Positions 26,614-35,995 of a DNA stretch of 64,000 nucleotides are shown here, piece by piece. This DNA comes from Hyphomicrobium facile (GTDB lineage Bacteria > Pseudomonadota > Alphaproteobacteria > Rhizobiales > Hyphomicrobiaceae), in NCBI RefSeq assembly GCF_900116175.1, contig NZ_FPCH01000001.1, forward strand, positions 932,501 through 996,500, read 5' to 3'. A program made the position numbers and the translations under genes. The notes beneath the pieces were generated by a model, which saw only the letters and a list, made by a program, of their open reading frames with translations, was not told where the DNA came from and searched no databases. How positions within the stretch are numbered: position 1 is the first letter of the stretch; every line of letters starts with the position of its first letter.

Positions 26614-26668
26614 CGGAATTTAGTTGAAGGGCCGCCGGTTGGCGGCGTTGAAAGAGAGACGGAAAGAA

Positions 26669-28138
26669 ATGGCTGCTGTTCAGGAGACAATCGATCACGT
26701 TCGGAAGATCGATGTCGACCAGTACAAGTACGGTTTCGAGACGGTGATCGACAGCATCCGGGCGCCGAAGGGCCTCGATGAATCGACCGTGCGCTACATC
26801 TCGGCCAAAAAGGGCGAACCGGAGTGGCTTCTGAATTGGAGGCTCGAGGCATTCACCCGCTGGAAGGCAATGACCGAGCCGACTTGGGCGAAGGTCCGCT
26901 ATCCGAAGATCGATTTTCAGGATCTGTATTACTACTCGGCGCCGAAATCGACCGAGGGGCCGAAGAGCCTCGCCGAAGTCGATCCGGAGTTGCTGGAGAC
27001 CTATAAGAAGCTCGGCATTCCGCTCAAGGAGCAGGAAATTCTCGCGGGCGTGACGTCGTCGCGCGTCGCGGTCGATGCCGTGTTTGACAGCGTTTCGGTC
27101 GTCACGACGTTCAAGGACGAGTTGAAGAAGGCTGGCGTCATCTTCTGCTCGATCTCGGAAGCCGTGCGCGAGCACCCCGAGCTCGTGAAGAAGTATCTCG
27201 GCTCGGTCGTGCCGCAGTCGGACAACTTCTATGCGTCGTTGAACTCGGCGGTGTTCTCTGACGGCTCGTTCGTGTACGTGCCGGAAGGCGTGCGCTGCCC
27301 GATGGAGCTTTCGACGTATTTCCGCATCAACGCGAAGCAGACGGGACAGTTCGAGCGCACGCTGATCATTGCCGATCGCGGCGCGTACGTATCCTATCTC
27401 GAAGGTTGCACCGCGCCGATGCGCGACGAAAACCAGCTGCACGCAGCGGTCGTCGAGCTTGTGGCGCTCGACGATGCCGAGATCAAATACTCAACGGTGC
27501 AGAATTGGTATCCGGGCGACGCGCAAGGCAAAGGCGGCATCTATAACTTCGTGACGAAGCGCGGGGATTGCCGCGGTCATCACTCGAAGATCTCGTGGAC
27601 GCAGGTGGAAACCGGTTCAGCGATCACGTGGAAGTATCCGAGCTGCATTCTGCGTGGCGACTATTCACGGGGCGAGTTCTATTCGATCGCGGTTTCGAAC
27701 GGCTATCAGCAGGTCGACAGCGGAACGAAGATGATCCATCTCGGCAAGAATTCGTCGAGCCGCATCATCTCGAAGGGCATTGCGGCGGGCTATTCGGAGA
27801 ATACCTATCGCGGTCTCGTGTCGGCGCACCGGAAGGCGACAGGCGTTCGCAACTTCACGAACTGTGACTCGCTGCTCATCGGCGACAAGTGCGGTGCGCA
27901 CACCGTGCCTTACATCGAAGCGAAGAACTCGAGCGCGCACTTCGAACACGAGGCGACGACGTCGAAGATTTCGGACGACATGCTGTTCTACTGCCGCCAG
28001 CGCGGGCTTTCGTCGGAAGAGGCGATTGCGCTCGTCGTCAACGGCTTCGTCCGCGATGTGCTGCAGCAGCTGCCGATGGAGTTCATGGCTGAATCGCAGA
28101 AGCTTATCGGCATCTCGCTTGAAGGAAGCGTGGGATGA
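26669..28138 (+). CDS. sufB: Fe-S cluster scaffold protein SufB
   Basis: The 489-aa SufB is the core scaffold of the SufBCD complex on which Fe-S clusters are built. Recognisable parts are the N-terminal [33 protein letters not shown], the beta-helix core ([39 protein letters not shown]) and [20 protein letters not shown], with the cysteine and histidine-rich core residues. ATG at 26669 is the expected start; an upstream in-frame TTG at 26624 is rejected. It lies 55 nt after the fused regulator/desulfurase. Unusually, sufC does not follow directly: two reverse-strand genes intervene. Confidence 0.95.
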   Translation: MAAVQETIDHVRKIDVDQYKYGFETVIDSIRAPKGLDESTVRYISAKKGEPEWLLNWRLEAFTRWKAMTEPTWAKVRYPKIDFQDLYYYSAPKSTEGPKSLAEVDPELLETYKKLGIPLKEQEILAGVTSSRVAVDAVFDSVSVVTTFKDELKKAGVIFCSISEAVREHPELVKKYLGSVVPQSDNFYASLNSAVFSDGSFVYVPEGVRCPMELSTYFRINAKQTGQFERTLIIADRGAYVSYLEGCTAPMRDENQLHAAVVELVALDDAEIKYSTVQNWYPGDAQGKGGIYNFVTKRGDCRGHHSKISWTQVETGSAITWKYPSCILRGDYSRGEFYSIAVSNGYQQVDSGTKMIHLGKNSSSRIISKGIAAGYSENTYRGLVSAHRKATGVRNFTNCDSLLIGDKCGAHTVPYIEAKNSSAHFEHEATTSKISDDMLFYCRQRGLSSEEAIALVVNGFVRDVLQQLPMEFMAESQKLIGISLEGSVG

Positions 28139-28254
28139 TCGGAATGCCGGCTCATAATTTGGGAACGTTGCCTCCGGTTCCGTTGCCGGAGCCGGCGGCC
28201 GCTTGCCTGCATGAAATCGACGTGCTTCCGGGATGCGGAGGCGTGGCCGGTGGC

Positions 28255-28662
28255 CTATTTGTTGGCTTGCCGCACGTTCGCGAGAAATTGCCGTCCTTCT
28301 TCGCTGCTCACGACCTCAGCGTGCGTGAAGTCGTTGTTGCTCATCACGACATAGACTGGGTGATTTGCGGCGGCGACGCTTATCCCAGCATCGCTCGAAA
28401 CCCCATAGTCGCTCTTTCCGGCGAGCTTGACGCGAACGTTGTGATTCCCCGCCACTACGTTGGTGCGGAGCGCGTCGCAGATTTTCAAGTGTCCGACGAG
28501 CTTGCCATTGACGAAGACGGGACTGGACGAGCCAAAGGGGTCGGTTTTCCAGCCGGTCAAGATTTGGATCGGTGCGCACCGCGAAACGATGTAAAGCTCG
28601 CCGGCTTGGGCAGATTGGGCGAGGATCGTTGCAAAGGCGGCGATGGCGAAAGTGGTTTTCAT
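28255..28662 (-). CDS. small exported protein inserted in the suf operon
   Basis: The 135-aa product has a signal peptide (KTTFAIAAFATILAQSAQA). A beta-rich domain follows with FVNGKLVGHLKICDAL and TNVVAGNHNVRVKLAGKS, a layout like DUF2846-type proteins (surface-exposed V-x-G-x-x-V-G strand, then a G-x-H-x-V turn). I cannot name a function. It faces sufB (convergent) and shares its fold signature with the next minus-strand gene, suggesting an old tandem duplication. GGAG lies about 10 nt before the ATG. Confidence 0.7.
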   Translation of the reverse strand: MKTTFAIAAFATILAQSAQAGELYIVSRCAPIQILTGWKTDPFGSSSPVFVNGKLVGHLKICDALRTNVVAGNHNVRVKLAGKSDYGVSSDAGISVAAANHPVYVVMSNNDFTHAEVVSSEEGRQFLANVRQANK

Positions 28663-28689
28663 TTTGAGGACGCTCCAGTCAGGACGGCT

Positions 28690-29139
28690 TCAATTCTTGG
28701 CCATGTTGGTAATTTCGCGAATGCCGACTTCCGCGGGAACCTCGCGGTATTCGACGTATTTGAAAAAGGTCAGCCGGATGTAGATCGGGGCGCCGGGCGG
28801 AACATTATAGTACGGCCCCTTCAATCCGAAGGCGCCCGCGAGGTCGACAAGCAGCATGGGCGATTTGACTTTGACTTCATGGCGTCCGGACGTGACCTCG
28901 AAGCGCCGATACTCGCAGCGCCCGATGTCTCCGACAGTGTTGCCATCGACGATGACGGAGTAGCGCTCTTTCAGTACATCGGGCGTCGGGATTTCGAGAA
29001 GGCACGGCCAGTACATGTTCAAGGCAGGGCCCGGCGCGCTCGCCAGGGCCGGCACTCGGATGCTCGCGTCAGGCCCCATCGCCGAGGAGCACCCAGTCGC
29101 AATCATAAGCGCAAGGATGCATCCCGGTATGCGCAGCAT
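28690..29139 (-). CDS. putative lipoprotein, paralogue of its neighbour, inserted in the suf operon
   Basis: Starting at ATG 29139, the 149-aa product has a lipoprotein signal ending MIATGC. The mature part contains VIVDGNTVGDIGRCEYRR and EVTSGRHEVKVKSPM, aligning by eye with the motif of the adjacent 28255-28662 protein, and a hydrophobic C-terminal segment APIYIRLTFFKYVEY. It resembles DUF2846-type lipoproteins; the function is unknown. The frame could extend to 29181, but that adds charged residues ahead of the signal. It is divergent from sufC, so the 179-nt gap must hold promoters for both. Confidence 0.7.
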   Translation of the reverse strand: MLRIPGCILALMIATGCSSAMGPDASIRVPALASAPGPALNMYWPCLLEIPTPDVLKERYSVIVDGNTVGDIGRCEYRRFEVTSGRHEVKVKSPMLLVDLAGAFGLKGPYYNVPPGAPIYIRLTFFKYVEYREVPAEVGIREITNMAKN

Positions 29140-29318
29140 GGTCCGAATTGGTCCCCCTCGATCTCGGGTCCAGTGCTGCATGGATGCCGTTATAACGTCA
29201 ACGGCCTAAGGGCGATTGCCGATGGGTCTGTGATCGGGAAGAAACAGCCAGCAAAACAGAAGTGAGTTGGCGCTCGGGTAAGAATTCAAACGGAAGTTCA
29301 TAGGAAACGGTCACTGAG

Positions 29319-30074
29319 ATGCTTGAGATTAAGAACCTGCACGTGAAGCTCGAGGATGAGGATCGGGAGATTCTCAAGGGGCTTTCGCTGACGGTGCCGA
29401 AAGGTGAAGTGCACGCTATCATGGGGCCGAACGGCTCCGGCAAGTCGACGCTTGCGTATGTGCTCGCGGGGCGCGACGGCTATGAAGTCACCGACGGCGA
29501 CATTCTTTGGAATGGCGAGTCGATCCTTGACATGGAGCCTGACGAGCGCGCCGCGAAGGGCGTGTTCCTGGCGTTCCAATATCCGATGGAAATTCCGGGT
29601 GTGGCCGGCCTGACGTTTCTCAGGACTGCGCTCAACTCCATTCGCAAGAAGCGCGGCGAAGCGGAGCTGACGACGCCTGCCTTCCTGAAGCTCGCGAAGG
29701 AGAAGGGCGCGAAGCTCAACATCGACATCGAGATGTTGAAGCGTCCGGTCAACGTCGGGTTCTCGGGCGGCGAGAAGAAGCGCTCGGAAATCCTGCAGAT
29801 GGGACTTCTCGAGCCGACGCTGTGCGTGCTCGACGAAACGGATTCCGGCCTCGACATCGATGCGCTGCGGATCGTCTCGGAAGGCGTCAACGCGCTTCGC
29901 TCGCCCGACCGCGCGTTCCTCGTCATCACGCACTATCAGCGGCTCTTGAATTACATCGTTCCGGACAAGGTGCACGTTCTCGCCGACGGGCGCATCCAGA
30001 AGACGGGCGGCAAGGAACTCGCGCTCGAACTCGAGAAATCCGGCTACGCTGAATATTCGAACAAGGCAGCGTGA
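29319..30074 (+). CDS. sufC: Fe-S cluster assembly ATPase SufC
   Basis: The 251-aa ABC-type ATPase energises the SufBCD scaffold. It has Walker [11 protein letters not shown]-loop [11 protein letters not shown], the SufC-specific signature [17 protein letters not shown], Walker [18 protein letters not shown] and the switch histidine in [12 protein letters not shown]. Its stop overlaps the sufD start (GTGA). As the first gene after the two-gene insertion it probably needs its own promoter, which I could not identify in the preceding gap. Confidence 0.95.
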   Translation: MLEIKNLHVKLEDEDREILKGLSLTVPKGEVHAIMGPNGSGKSTLAYVLAGRDGYEVTDGDILWNGESILDMEPDERAAKGVFLAFQYPMEIPGVAGLTFLRTALNSIRKKRGEAELTTPAFLKLAKEKGAKLNIDIEMLKRPVNVGFSGGEKKRSEILQMGLLEPTLCVLDETDSGLDIDALRIVSEGVNALRSPDRAFLVITHYQRLLNYIVPDKVHVLADGRIQKTGGKELALELEKSGYAEYSNKAA

Positions 30075-31414
30075 ACATGAACGTAGCAGTCATGAAGACC
30101 AAGGCGGAGCAGGCCATCTCGGAAAGTTTCGAGGCGGCCGCCGCAAAGCTTCCGGGCAGCGCACCGGTGAAGGCGCGCCGTGCTGAGGCTATCGGCACGT
30201 TCGGTGGCCTCGGGCTTCCACACCGGCGGATCGAAGAGTGGAAATACACGGATCTGCGCGCCAACCTCAAAGAGGTGCTGCCAGCCGCCGTCGAGGATAA
30301 GACCCCGCTGAGCATCGGCGAACTCATCGTTGCGCTCGGGCCGTTGGCTCACGTCGACGCGCATCGCATCGTGTTCGTGAATGGTCACCATCGCGCAGAC
30401 CTCAGCGACATCGCGGATGCCAAGGGATTGGCGATCTCGACCATCGGGAAGGCGCTACAGTCGGCGTCGGAAGAGGCCGTTGCCAGCCTGGCTTCAACGC
30501 CAGCGGGCGGAGACGCCGTCGAGGCGCTCAACACGGCTTTCATGACCGACGGCGCAATCGTAGACGTCACCAAGGGCGCGTCGATCGCCAAGCCGCTGCT
30601 GATCGTTTTCGTTCGTGCGGGCTCAGAGGCGAACGCCGTTACCGTCCGGAATTTGATCACGGTCGGCGAAGGCGCCAGCGCGACCATCGTCGAAGCCAAC
30701 GTCGTGCTGCCGGGCGCTGTCCGCGACGCGCATCTCAATGTCCTCGCGGAAGTGTCGGTCGGGAAGGGCGCAACGCTCAATCACGTCCGGTCGGCGGTTG
30801 ATGAAGGCAAGTCGCTGCATCTTTCGAATTGCGAAGTGACGATGGCAGTTGATGCAACTTATCGTGGCTTCCAATTTTCATCGAACCTCGGCTTTGCACG
30901 GCATGGCGCCAACATTCTTTTCGACGGCGAAGGCGGCAAGCTCGATCTTTCGGGCGCGTATCTGGCGCGGGGCTCCGAGCACGTCGACAACACGCTCGTC
31001 GTCGACCATGCGGTGCCGCACTGCGAAAGCCGGGAGCTGTTCAAGGGCGTTCTCGACGGTCACGGCCGCGGTGTGTTCCAAGGCAAGGTCATCGTTCGGC
31101 CCGACGCGCAGAAGACGGACGGCAAGCAGATGTCGCAAGCTTTGATGCTGTCTGAAGATGCGGAGTTCGACTCAAAGCCCGAACTCGAAATTTACGCCGA
31201 CGATGTCGTTTGCGGTCATGGTACGACGAGTGCGGAACTCGATTCCGATCTTCTCTTCTACTGCCGCTCGCGGGGAATTCCTGAGAAGGAAGCCCGCGCG
31301 CTGATGATCGAATCGTTCATTGGTGAGGCGCTCGACAAGGTCGAGCACGAGGGGCTCAGAGAGGCGCTTGCATCGTATGCGATGCAGTGGCTCGGCCGCT
31401 CGCCACGCGGATAG
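30071..31414 (+). CDS. sufD: Fe-S cluster assembly protein SufD
   Basis: The 447-aa SufD pairs with SufB in the scaffold complex. It shows [19 protein letters not shown] near the N-terminus and a beta-helix core with [19 protein letters not shown]. The conserved end contains [42 protein letters not shown] and [20 protein letters not shown], with the functional cysteine/histidine CGHG. GTG at 30071 overlaps sufC by 4 nt; ATG at 30077 is also possible. It is 4 nt upstream of sufS, so translation is tightly coupled. Confidence 0.94.
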   Translation: MNMNVAVMKTKAEQAISESFEAAAAKLPGSAPVKARRAEAIGTFGGLGLPHRRIEEWKYTDLRANLKEVLPAAVEDKTPLSIGELIVALGPLAHVDAHRIVFVNGHHRADLSDIADAKGLAISTIGKALQSASEEAVASLASTPAGGDAVEALNTAFMTDGAIVDVTKGASIAKPLLIVFVRAGSEANAVTVRNLITVGEGASATIVEANVVLPGAVRDAHLNVLAEVSVGKGATLNHVRSAVDEGKSLHLSNCEVTMAVDATYRGFQFSSNLGFARHGANILFDGEGGKLDLSGAYLARGSEHVDNTLVVDHAVPHCESRELFKGVLDGHGRGVFQGKVIVRPDAQKTDGKQMSQALMLSEDAEFDSKPELEIYADDVVCGHGTTSAELDSDLLFYCRSRGIPEKEARALMIESFIGEALDKVEHEGLREALASYAMQWLGRSPRG

Positions 31415-31418
31415 GCAT

Positions 31419-32702
31419 ATGGGACGCGAAACGTCGATTGATGTAGCGAGAAGCACGGCCTCGCACGCGGGGCTGACGGCGGCGCCTTATGACGTCGAAA
31501 GCATTCGGGCCGACTTTCCGATCCTCTTTCGCGAGGTGAACGATCGTCCGCTCGTCTATCTCGACAACGGGGCGTCGGCGCAGAAGCCGCTCTCCGTCAT
31601 CGAGGCGATGGATCACGCCTATCGCTTCGAGTACGCGAACGTGCATCGCGGGCTGCACTATCTCTCGAATACCGCGACGGAGCACTATGAGGCGGCACGG
31701 GAAACCGTGCGCCGCTTTCTCAATGCCGAGTACCAGGACGAGATCATCTTCACGCGCAATGCGACGAGCGCGATCAATCTCGTTGCGCGTTCGTTCGGCG
31801 AACCCCGGATCGGCGAGGGCGACGAGATCCTCATCACGATCATGGAGCATCATGCCAACATTGTGCCCTGGCACTTTCTGCGCGAGCGGAAGGGCGCCGT
31901 TCTGAAATGGGCGCCGATGACGGATAGCGGCGAGCTGATCATTGAAAAGCTCGAGAGCCTGATCACGAAGCGCACGAAGCTTGTCGCCGTTACGCATATG
32001 TCGAACGTGCTCGGCACGATCAATCCGGTGAAGGAGATCATCAGGATTGCGCACGCCAAGGGCGTGCCGGTTCTCGTCGACGGCAGTCAGGCCGCCGTGC
32101 ACATGGGCGTCGACGTTCGCGAACTCGATGCCGATTTCTACGTCTTCACCGGCCACAAGACGTATGGCCCGACGGGGATCGGCGTGCTTTACGCGAAGCG
32201 CCAACACCTCGCTGCCATGCCGCCTTACGAGGGCGGCGGCGATATGATCGAGACCGTGACGCTCGATAACGTGACGTACAACCAGCCGCCGCACCGGTTC
32301 GAAGCGGGCACCCCGGCCATCGTCGAAGCCATCGGCCTGGGTGCCGCGCTCAACTACATGATGCAGATCGGCCGAGAAAAGATTTCGCTCTACGAAGCGG
32401 AGCTTGGCGCTTACGCAGCGGAACGCTTGGCGGAACTACCGTGGCTGAAGCTCTACGGGACTGCGCCGGGAAAAGGCTCGATCTTTTCGTTCACGATCGA
32501 TGGTCTGCACCCGCACGACGTTTCGACGATCATCGACCGGTCCGGCGTCGCTATTCGCGCCGGTCATCACTGCGCGCAGCCTCTGATGGAGCGGCTTGGG
32601 GTTACCGCAACCTGCCGCGCGTCTTTCGCGTTGTACAACACAAAGGCCGAGGCTGACGCGCTGATGGTAGCGCTTACCAAAGCCCATGACCTTTTTACTT
32701 GA
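31419..32702 (+). CDS. sufS: cysteine desulfurase SufS
   Basis: The 427-aa class II PLP cysteine desulfurase supplies sulfur to SufBCD. Key parts are PLVYLDNGASAQKPLSVI, HRGLHYLSNTATEHYE, PLP-lysine in VFTGHKTYGPTG, and the catalytic cysteine in IRAGHHCAQPLMERLG. It is the second desulfurase in this locus: the fused IscR-NifS is a different, shorter-loop type. No sufE or sufU is present, so the sulfur-transfer partner is not obvious here. The start at 31419 follows sufD by 4 nt. Confidence 0.94.
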   Translation: MGRETSIDVARSTASHAGLTAAPYDVESIRADFPILFREVNDRPLVYLDNGASAQKPLSVIEAMDHAYRFEYANVHRGLHYLSNTATEHYEAARETVRRFLNAEYQDEIIFTRNATSAINLVARSFGEPRIGEGDEILITIMEHHANIVPWHFLRERKGAVLKWAPMTDSGELIIEKLESLITKRTKLVAVTHMSNVLGTINPVKEIIRIAHAKGVPVLVDGSQAAVHMGVDVRELDADFYVFTGHKTYGPTGIGVLYAKRQHLAAMPPYEGGGDMIETVTLDNVTYNQPPHRFEAGTPAIVEAIGLGAALNYMMQIGREKISLYEAELGAYAAERLAELPWLKLYGTAPGKGSIFSFTIDGLHPHDVSTIIDRSGVAIRAGHHCAQPLMERLGVTATCRASFALYNTKAEADALMVALTKAHDLFT

Positions 32703-32713
32703 GGAGCTTCCGC

Positions 32714-33205
32714 ATGGACGGGAAGCAGATTGAAGACCGCGCCGCCGTAAAGCAGGCGGTCGAAGCGCTAGACGCGCCGCCGACGTCGCCGCCGGATGGT
32801 GGCGTCGCTCCGGACCCCGTGCCGGACACTGCGACGTTTGAGCAAAAGACAACTGATCAAAATGCGGCGGCTCTGGCGACGGCGCTGCCGCCTGAAGAGA
32901 TCGAGCGGCTGACGAACGAAATCGTCGCCGCACTGAAGACCGTTTACGATCCCGAAATCCCTGCCGACATCTACGAGCTGGGATTGATCTACAAAGTCGA
33001 GATCGACGACGACCGCAATGTCGCGATCAACATGACCTTAACGGCTCCCGGATGCCCGGTTGCGGGGGAAATGCCGATCTGGGTTGAAAATGCCGTCAAT
33101 GCGGTTCCGGGCGTCGCGCAGACGAAAGTCGCCATCGTGTTCGATCCGCCTTGGGATCAGAGCCGGATGTCGGATGAGGCGCGCCTCGCTGTCGGCATGT
33201 TTTGA
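32714..33205 (+). CDS. sufT: SUF-associated protein SufT (MIP18/DUF59 domain)
   Basis: The 163-aa protein has an unstructured Pro/Ala-rich first third and then a MIP18 (DUF59) domain with VAALKTVYDPEIPADIYELG, LIYKVEIDD, and the conserved cysteine in NMTLTAPGCPVAGEMP, ending VFDPPWDQSRMSDEARL. SufT-type proteins help Fe-S cluster maturation of target proteins. ATG at 32714 follows GAGGAG with 8-nt spacing and starts 11 nt after the sufS stop. Confidence 0.92.
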   Translation: MDGKQIEDRAAVKQAVEALDAPPTSPPDGGVAPDPVPDTATFEQKTTDQNAAALATALPPEEIERLTNEIVAALKTVYDPEIPADIYELGLIYKVEIDDDRNVAINMTLTAPGCPVAGEMPIWVENAVNAVPGVAQTKVAIVFDPPWDQSRMSDEARLAVGMF

Positions 33206-33280
33206 GGACGCCCTCGCATTTGAGCCCCGAATTCCTATATGATGTGGCTGTTGCCACGACTCGCACATACGGAGGCCCGC

Positions 33281-33667
33281 GTGCCCTCGCTTAGAATAAT
33301 GCCAAAAGTCATGACCCTGACCGACGCCGCTGCGGCGCGCGTTTCCGCGCTCATTGCGCAGAAGCCCGGCGTCAAAGCCCTCAAGATCGGGGTGAAGAAG
33401 GGCGGCTGTGCGGGCATGGAATACACCATGACGTGGGCGGAAGAGATCGGGAAGTTCGACGAGATCATCGAGGAAAAGGGCGCCGTCGTCCTGATCGATC
33501 CGGCTGCGATGATGTATCTGCTCGGCACCGAGATGGACTACAAGACCGACAAGCTTTCTTCGCAGTTCGTGTTCAACAACCCGAACCAGAAGAGTGCATG
33601 CGGTTGCGGCGAGAGCGTCAATCTCGAGCCGGCAACGCCTCCTGGATTTGCTCCGGCCGAGGCGTGA
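33281..33667 (+). CDS. sufA: A-type Fe-S carrier protein SufA
   Basis: The 128-aa A-type carrier passes Fe-S clusters to apoproteins. It contains the fold motifs KIGVKKGGCAGMEYTMTW and AAMMYLLGTEMDY, and the C-terminal pair in SACGCGESVNL; the three cysteines of the A-type set are present. GTG at 33281 with GGAGG 6 nt upstream is preferred over ATG at 33239 or 33299. It closes the suf operon. Confidence 0.92.
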   Translation: MPSLRIMPKVMTLTDAAAARVSALIAQKPGVKALKIGVKKGGCAGMEYTMTWAEEIGKFDEIIEEKGAVVLIDPAAMMYLLGTEMDYKTDKLSSQFVFNNPNQKSACGCGESVNLEPATPPGFAPAEA

Positions 33668-33693
33668 GGCGGACGCGGGCATGACGGTCAATC

Positions 33694-34110
33694 ATGTCCG
33701 CCAATGACGAAATTCTCGAAATTCTGAAGGATGCGCTGGGACGTGCGGGCTCGGTTCGCGGGCGGCGCATGTTTGGCGGCGTCGGCGTTTATTTTGACGG
33801 CATCTTCTTCGCCATCATCGACGACGGCGCGATCTATCTCAAGACGTCGGACGAGACACGGTTGAGGTTCGCGGCTGAAGGCTCGCGCGCGTTCTCATAC
33901 ATGACGAAGAATGGCCGCGCCGAACTGCATTCCTACTGGCTACTTCCCGAGCGCCTGCTCGACGATACCGAGGACCTGCGAGACTGGGCATCCGCATCGG
34001 TCGCGGCGGCGAAATATGCGGCTTCGGAAACCAAGCGGTCAGTCACGCCGGCTCGCACCGTTAGAACGGCGAAGCCGGCGAAACCTAATGTTAAGCCGAC
34101 GAAACGCTGA
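33694..34110 (+). CDS. TfoX/Sxy N-terminal domain protein
   Basis: The first 105 of 138 residues are a TfoX N-terminal domain: VRGRRMFGGVGVYFDGIFFAII, DGAIYLKTSDETRLRF, and AFSYMTKNGRAELHSYWLLP. The C-terminal TfoX helix-hairpin domain is missing, as in many alphaproteobacterial relatives, and is replaced by a basic Lys/Arg/Pro/Thr tail that could bind nucleic acid (inference). In gamma-proteobacteria TfoX regulates competence; a like role here is unproven. It starts 26 nt after sufA and may be co-transcribed with it. Confidence 0.85.
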   Translation: MSANDEILEILKDALGRAGSVRGRRMFGGVGVYFDGIFFAIIDDGAIYLKTSDETRLRFAAEGSRAFSYMTKNGRAELHSYWLLPERLLDDTEDLRDWASASVAAAKYAASETKRSVTPARTVRTAKPAKPNVKPTKR

Positions 34111-34115
34111 GCGTT

Positions 34116-34141
34116 AGCCTCAGCCGCGAGCCTCAGCCGCG
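34116..34141. repeat. perfect tandem 13-mer
   Basis: AGCCTCAGCCGCG occurs twice in direct succession (34116-34128 and 34129-34141). The second copy contains the stop codon of the helicase gene and the first lies in the 22-nt gap to the TfoX-N gene, so the duplication sits exactly at the convergent junction. Confidence 0.8.
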
Positions 34142-35995
34142 GCCAGGGACTTTCATCGGACGTGGCGGCTTGCGCATGAACGCGGGCACGTTCTCGGCAA
34201 AGCCCAAGCGCTCATCACCCTTATGAGAGGGCTGCTGCTTACGAGGCGCTTCCCTTGCCGGTTCCCGCTTTTCCGCCCGCTCATGGCGTGCCTGTCGCTG
34301 CGCGGGTGCGGGCTCGTCCGTCCACGCATCAGGAGCGGGTTTCGGGCGCTGCGGGCGCCGTCCCGGTTCTGTGGGCCGGCGAGGATGCTCCGTCCGTGCG
34401 TGCTCGGGCCGTGCGTGCTCGGATCTTGGGTGATCAGGGGTTGGCTGATCAGATCTCGCGTGCTCAGACCGCGGATGTTCTGGCCTCGGTTGTTCGAGCC
34501 TCGGTTGCTCGGATCTTGAATGCTCGGGTGATCTCGAGCGCTCTGATCTCGCATGCTGCTGCCGTGGCTGCTCGGATCGCGGTTGTGGCGCTCTCTCCGG
34601 GCGAGGCGTGCGTTTACGCTCCTCGCGGTGCGGTTGCTCGATCGGCTCGGCATACTCCGGCTGAGCCGGCTCGTGCTGGGGCGGGCGAGCGCTTTGCTCC
34701 GGTCGTTCCCGACGCTCGGGTGCACGTTCTTTATGTTCCGGCGGGCGGCTACCTCGTTGCGCAGCCTGCGGCGGTCTCCGTGATTTATCGGGGCCCGAGC
34801 TTTGGCCGCGTCCACCGCGACCGCGGCGGCGTTTGCCGGCACCTGCGATATCTTCCTCACTCGGCGGATCGCCGAGCCAGACGGCTGTTTCGGCGGTGAC
34901 CTTTTCGATGTCCTTTACGAACTTCAGGTCGTCCGGGCTTACGAGCGAAATCGAATGGCCTTCGTGACCGGCGCGTCCGGTTCTGCCGATGCGATGCACG
35001 TAATCGTCGGCAGCCCAGGGAAGGTCGAAGTTGAAGACGTGGGACACTTCCGGAATGTCGAGGCCGCGCGCCGCGACATCGGACGCCGCGAGCAACATGA
35101 TGTCGCCCGAACGAAATTTGTCGAGGGTGTCCGTCCGGCTCGCCTGATCCATATCGCCGTGAAGCGCGCCGGCGTTGAAGCCGTGCTTCGTCAGCGATTT
35201 GAAGAGGACGGCGACGTCACGCTTGCGGTTGCAGAAGATGATGGCGTTCTTGACGTTGCCATCGCGGATCAAATTCCGCAGGACGTCGCGCTTCGCCCAG
35301 TCTTCGCCGTTCGGGCAATAGACGAAGTGCTGCGTGATGGTCTTCGCGGTCGTCGCGGGTTTCGCGACTTCGATCCGCTCGGGATTGTTCAGGAACTGAT
35401 TGACGAGCCGGGTGATCTCCGGCGGCATCGTCGCCGAGAAGAAGAGCGTCTGGCGCCGTGGCGGCAGAAGCTTGCAGATTTTCTCGATGTCCGGAATGAA
35501 GCCCATGTCGAGCATGCGGTCGGCTTCGTCGATGACGAGGATTTCGACGCCCATCAGCATGACGCGGCCACGCCCGAAATGGTCGAGAAGGCGGCCGGGG
35601 GTTGCGATCAGAACGTCGACGCCACGATCAAGCTTCTTGACCTGGTCGTCCATCGAGACGCCGCCGATGAGGAGCGCGACCTGCAGCTTGTGATTTACAC
35701 CGTATTTTTCGAAACTTTGCGCGACCTGGGCCGCAAGCTCTCGGGTCGGAGCGAGGATCAGCGAACGGGGCATTCGTGCCCGCGCGCGGCCGGTTTCGAG
35801 GCGCGTGATCATCGGGAGGACGAACGAAGCCGTTTTTCCTGTGCCCGTCTGGGCAATGCCGAGCACGTCTCGTCCGGTAACGGCGACCGGGATGGCGGCG
35901 GCTTGAATGGGGGTTGGGTTTGCGTAACCCGCAGCCGTTATGGCCGCTTGAACCTTGGGCGAAAGCCCTAGGTCAGCGAACGTCTTGGTTTCCAA
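34133..35995 (-). CDS. DEAD-box ATP-dependent RNA helicase (RhlE-like)
   Basis: The 620-aa helicase remodels RNA. It has Q motif PTPIQAAAIPVAV, Walker A AQTGTGKT, PTRELAAQV, DEAD box VIDEADRMLDMGF, SAT motif FFSATMPPEI, and the second RecA lobe with ARGLDIPEVSHV and HRIGRTGRAG. From about residue 390 the sequence is an extremely polar Arg/Pro/Glu/His/Gln tail with a pentapeptide repeat, typical of RhlE-class tails that bind RNA or drive condensation, ending in the conserved-looking AFMRKPPRPMKVPGRG. The start codon is TTG at 35995, with GGAG about 10 nt upstream. Confidence 0.9.
   Translation of the reverse strand: METKTFADLGLSPKVQAAITAAGYANPTPIQAAAIPVAVTGRDVLGIAQTGTGKTASFVLPMITRLETGRARARMPRSLILAPTRELAAQVAQSFEKYGVNHKLQVALLIGGVSMDDQVKKLDRGVDVLIATPGRLLDHFGRGRVMLMGVEILVIDEADRMLDMGFIPDIEKICKLLPPRRQTLFFSATMPPEITRLVNQFLNNPERIEVAKPATTAKTITQHFVYCPNGEDWAKRDVLRNLIRDGNVKNAIIFCNRKRDVAVLFKSLTKHGFNAGALHGDMDQASRTDTLDKFRSGDIMLLAASDVAARGLDIPEVSHVFNFDLPWAADDYVHRIGRTGRAGHEGHSISLVSPDDLKFVKDIEKVTAETAVWLGDPPSEEDIAGAGKRRRGRGGRGQSSGPDKSRRPPQAAQRGSRPPEHKERAPERRERPEQSARPPQHEPAQPEYAEPIEQPHREERKRTPRPERAPQPRSEQPRQQHARSERSRSPEHSRSEQPRLEQPRPEHPRSEHARSDQPTPDHPRSEHARPEHARTEHPRRPTEPGRRPQRPKPAPDAWTDEPAPAQRQARHERAEKREPAREAPRKQQPSHKGDERLGFAENVPAFMRKPPRPMKVPGRG
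34379..34576 (-). repeat. 15-nt tandem repeats encoding [SPLT]-[ED]-[HQ]-[PA]-R
   Basis: Thirteen consecutive units (helicase residues 474-539) follow the pattern SEQPR, SEHAR, PEHPR, SDQPT, PEHAR, TEHPR, with one 6-residue unit. The period is 15 nt, so copy-number change keeps the frame. Confidence 0.75.

Noticed and set aside
28172-28191. Terminator after sufB (CTCCGG/CCGGAG)
   Set aside because: The stem is only 6 bp and no T tract follows, so it was not listed.
28135-29265. A 376-codon plus-strand frame continuing after sufB
   Set aside because: It runs antisense through two genes with clear signal peptides and paralogous motifs. It begins at the sufB stop without a separate start signal.
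34500-35995. Plus-strand 389-codon frame opposite the helicase
   Set aside because: The helicase frame carries every DEAD-box motif; the opposite frame is a mirror of it.
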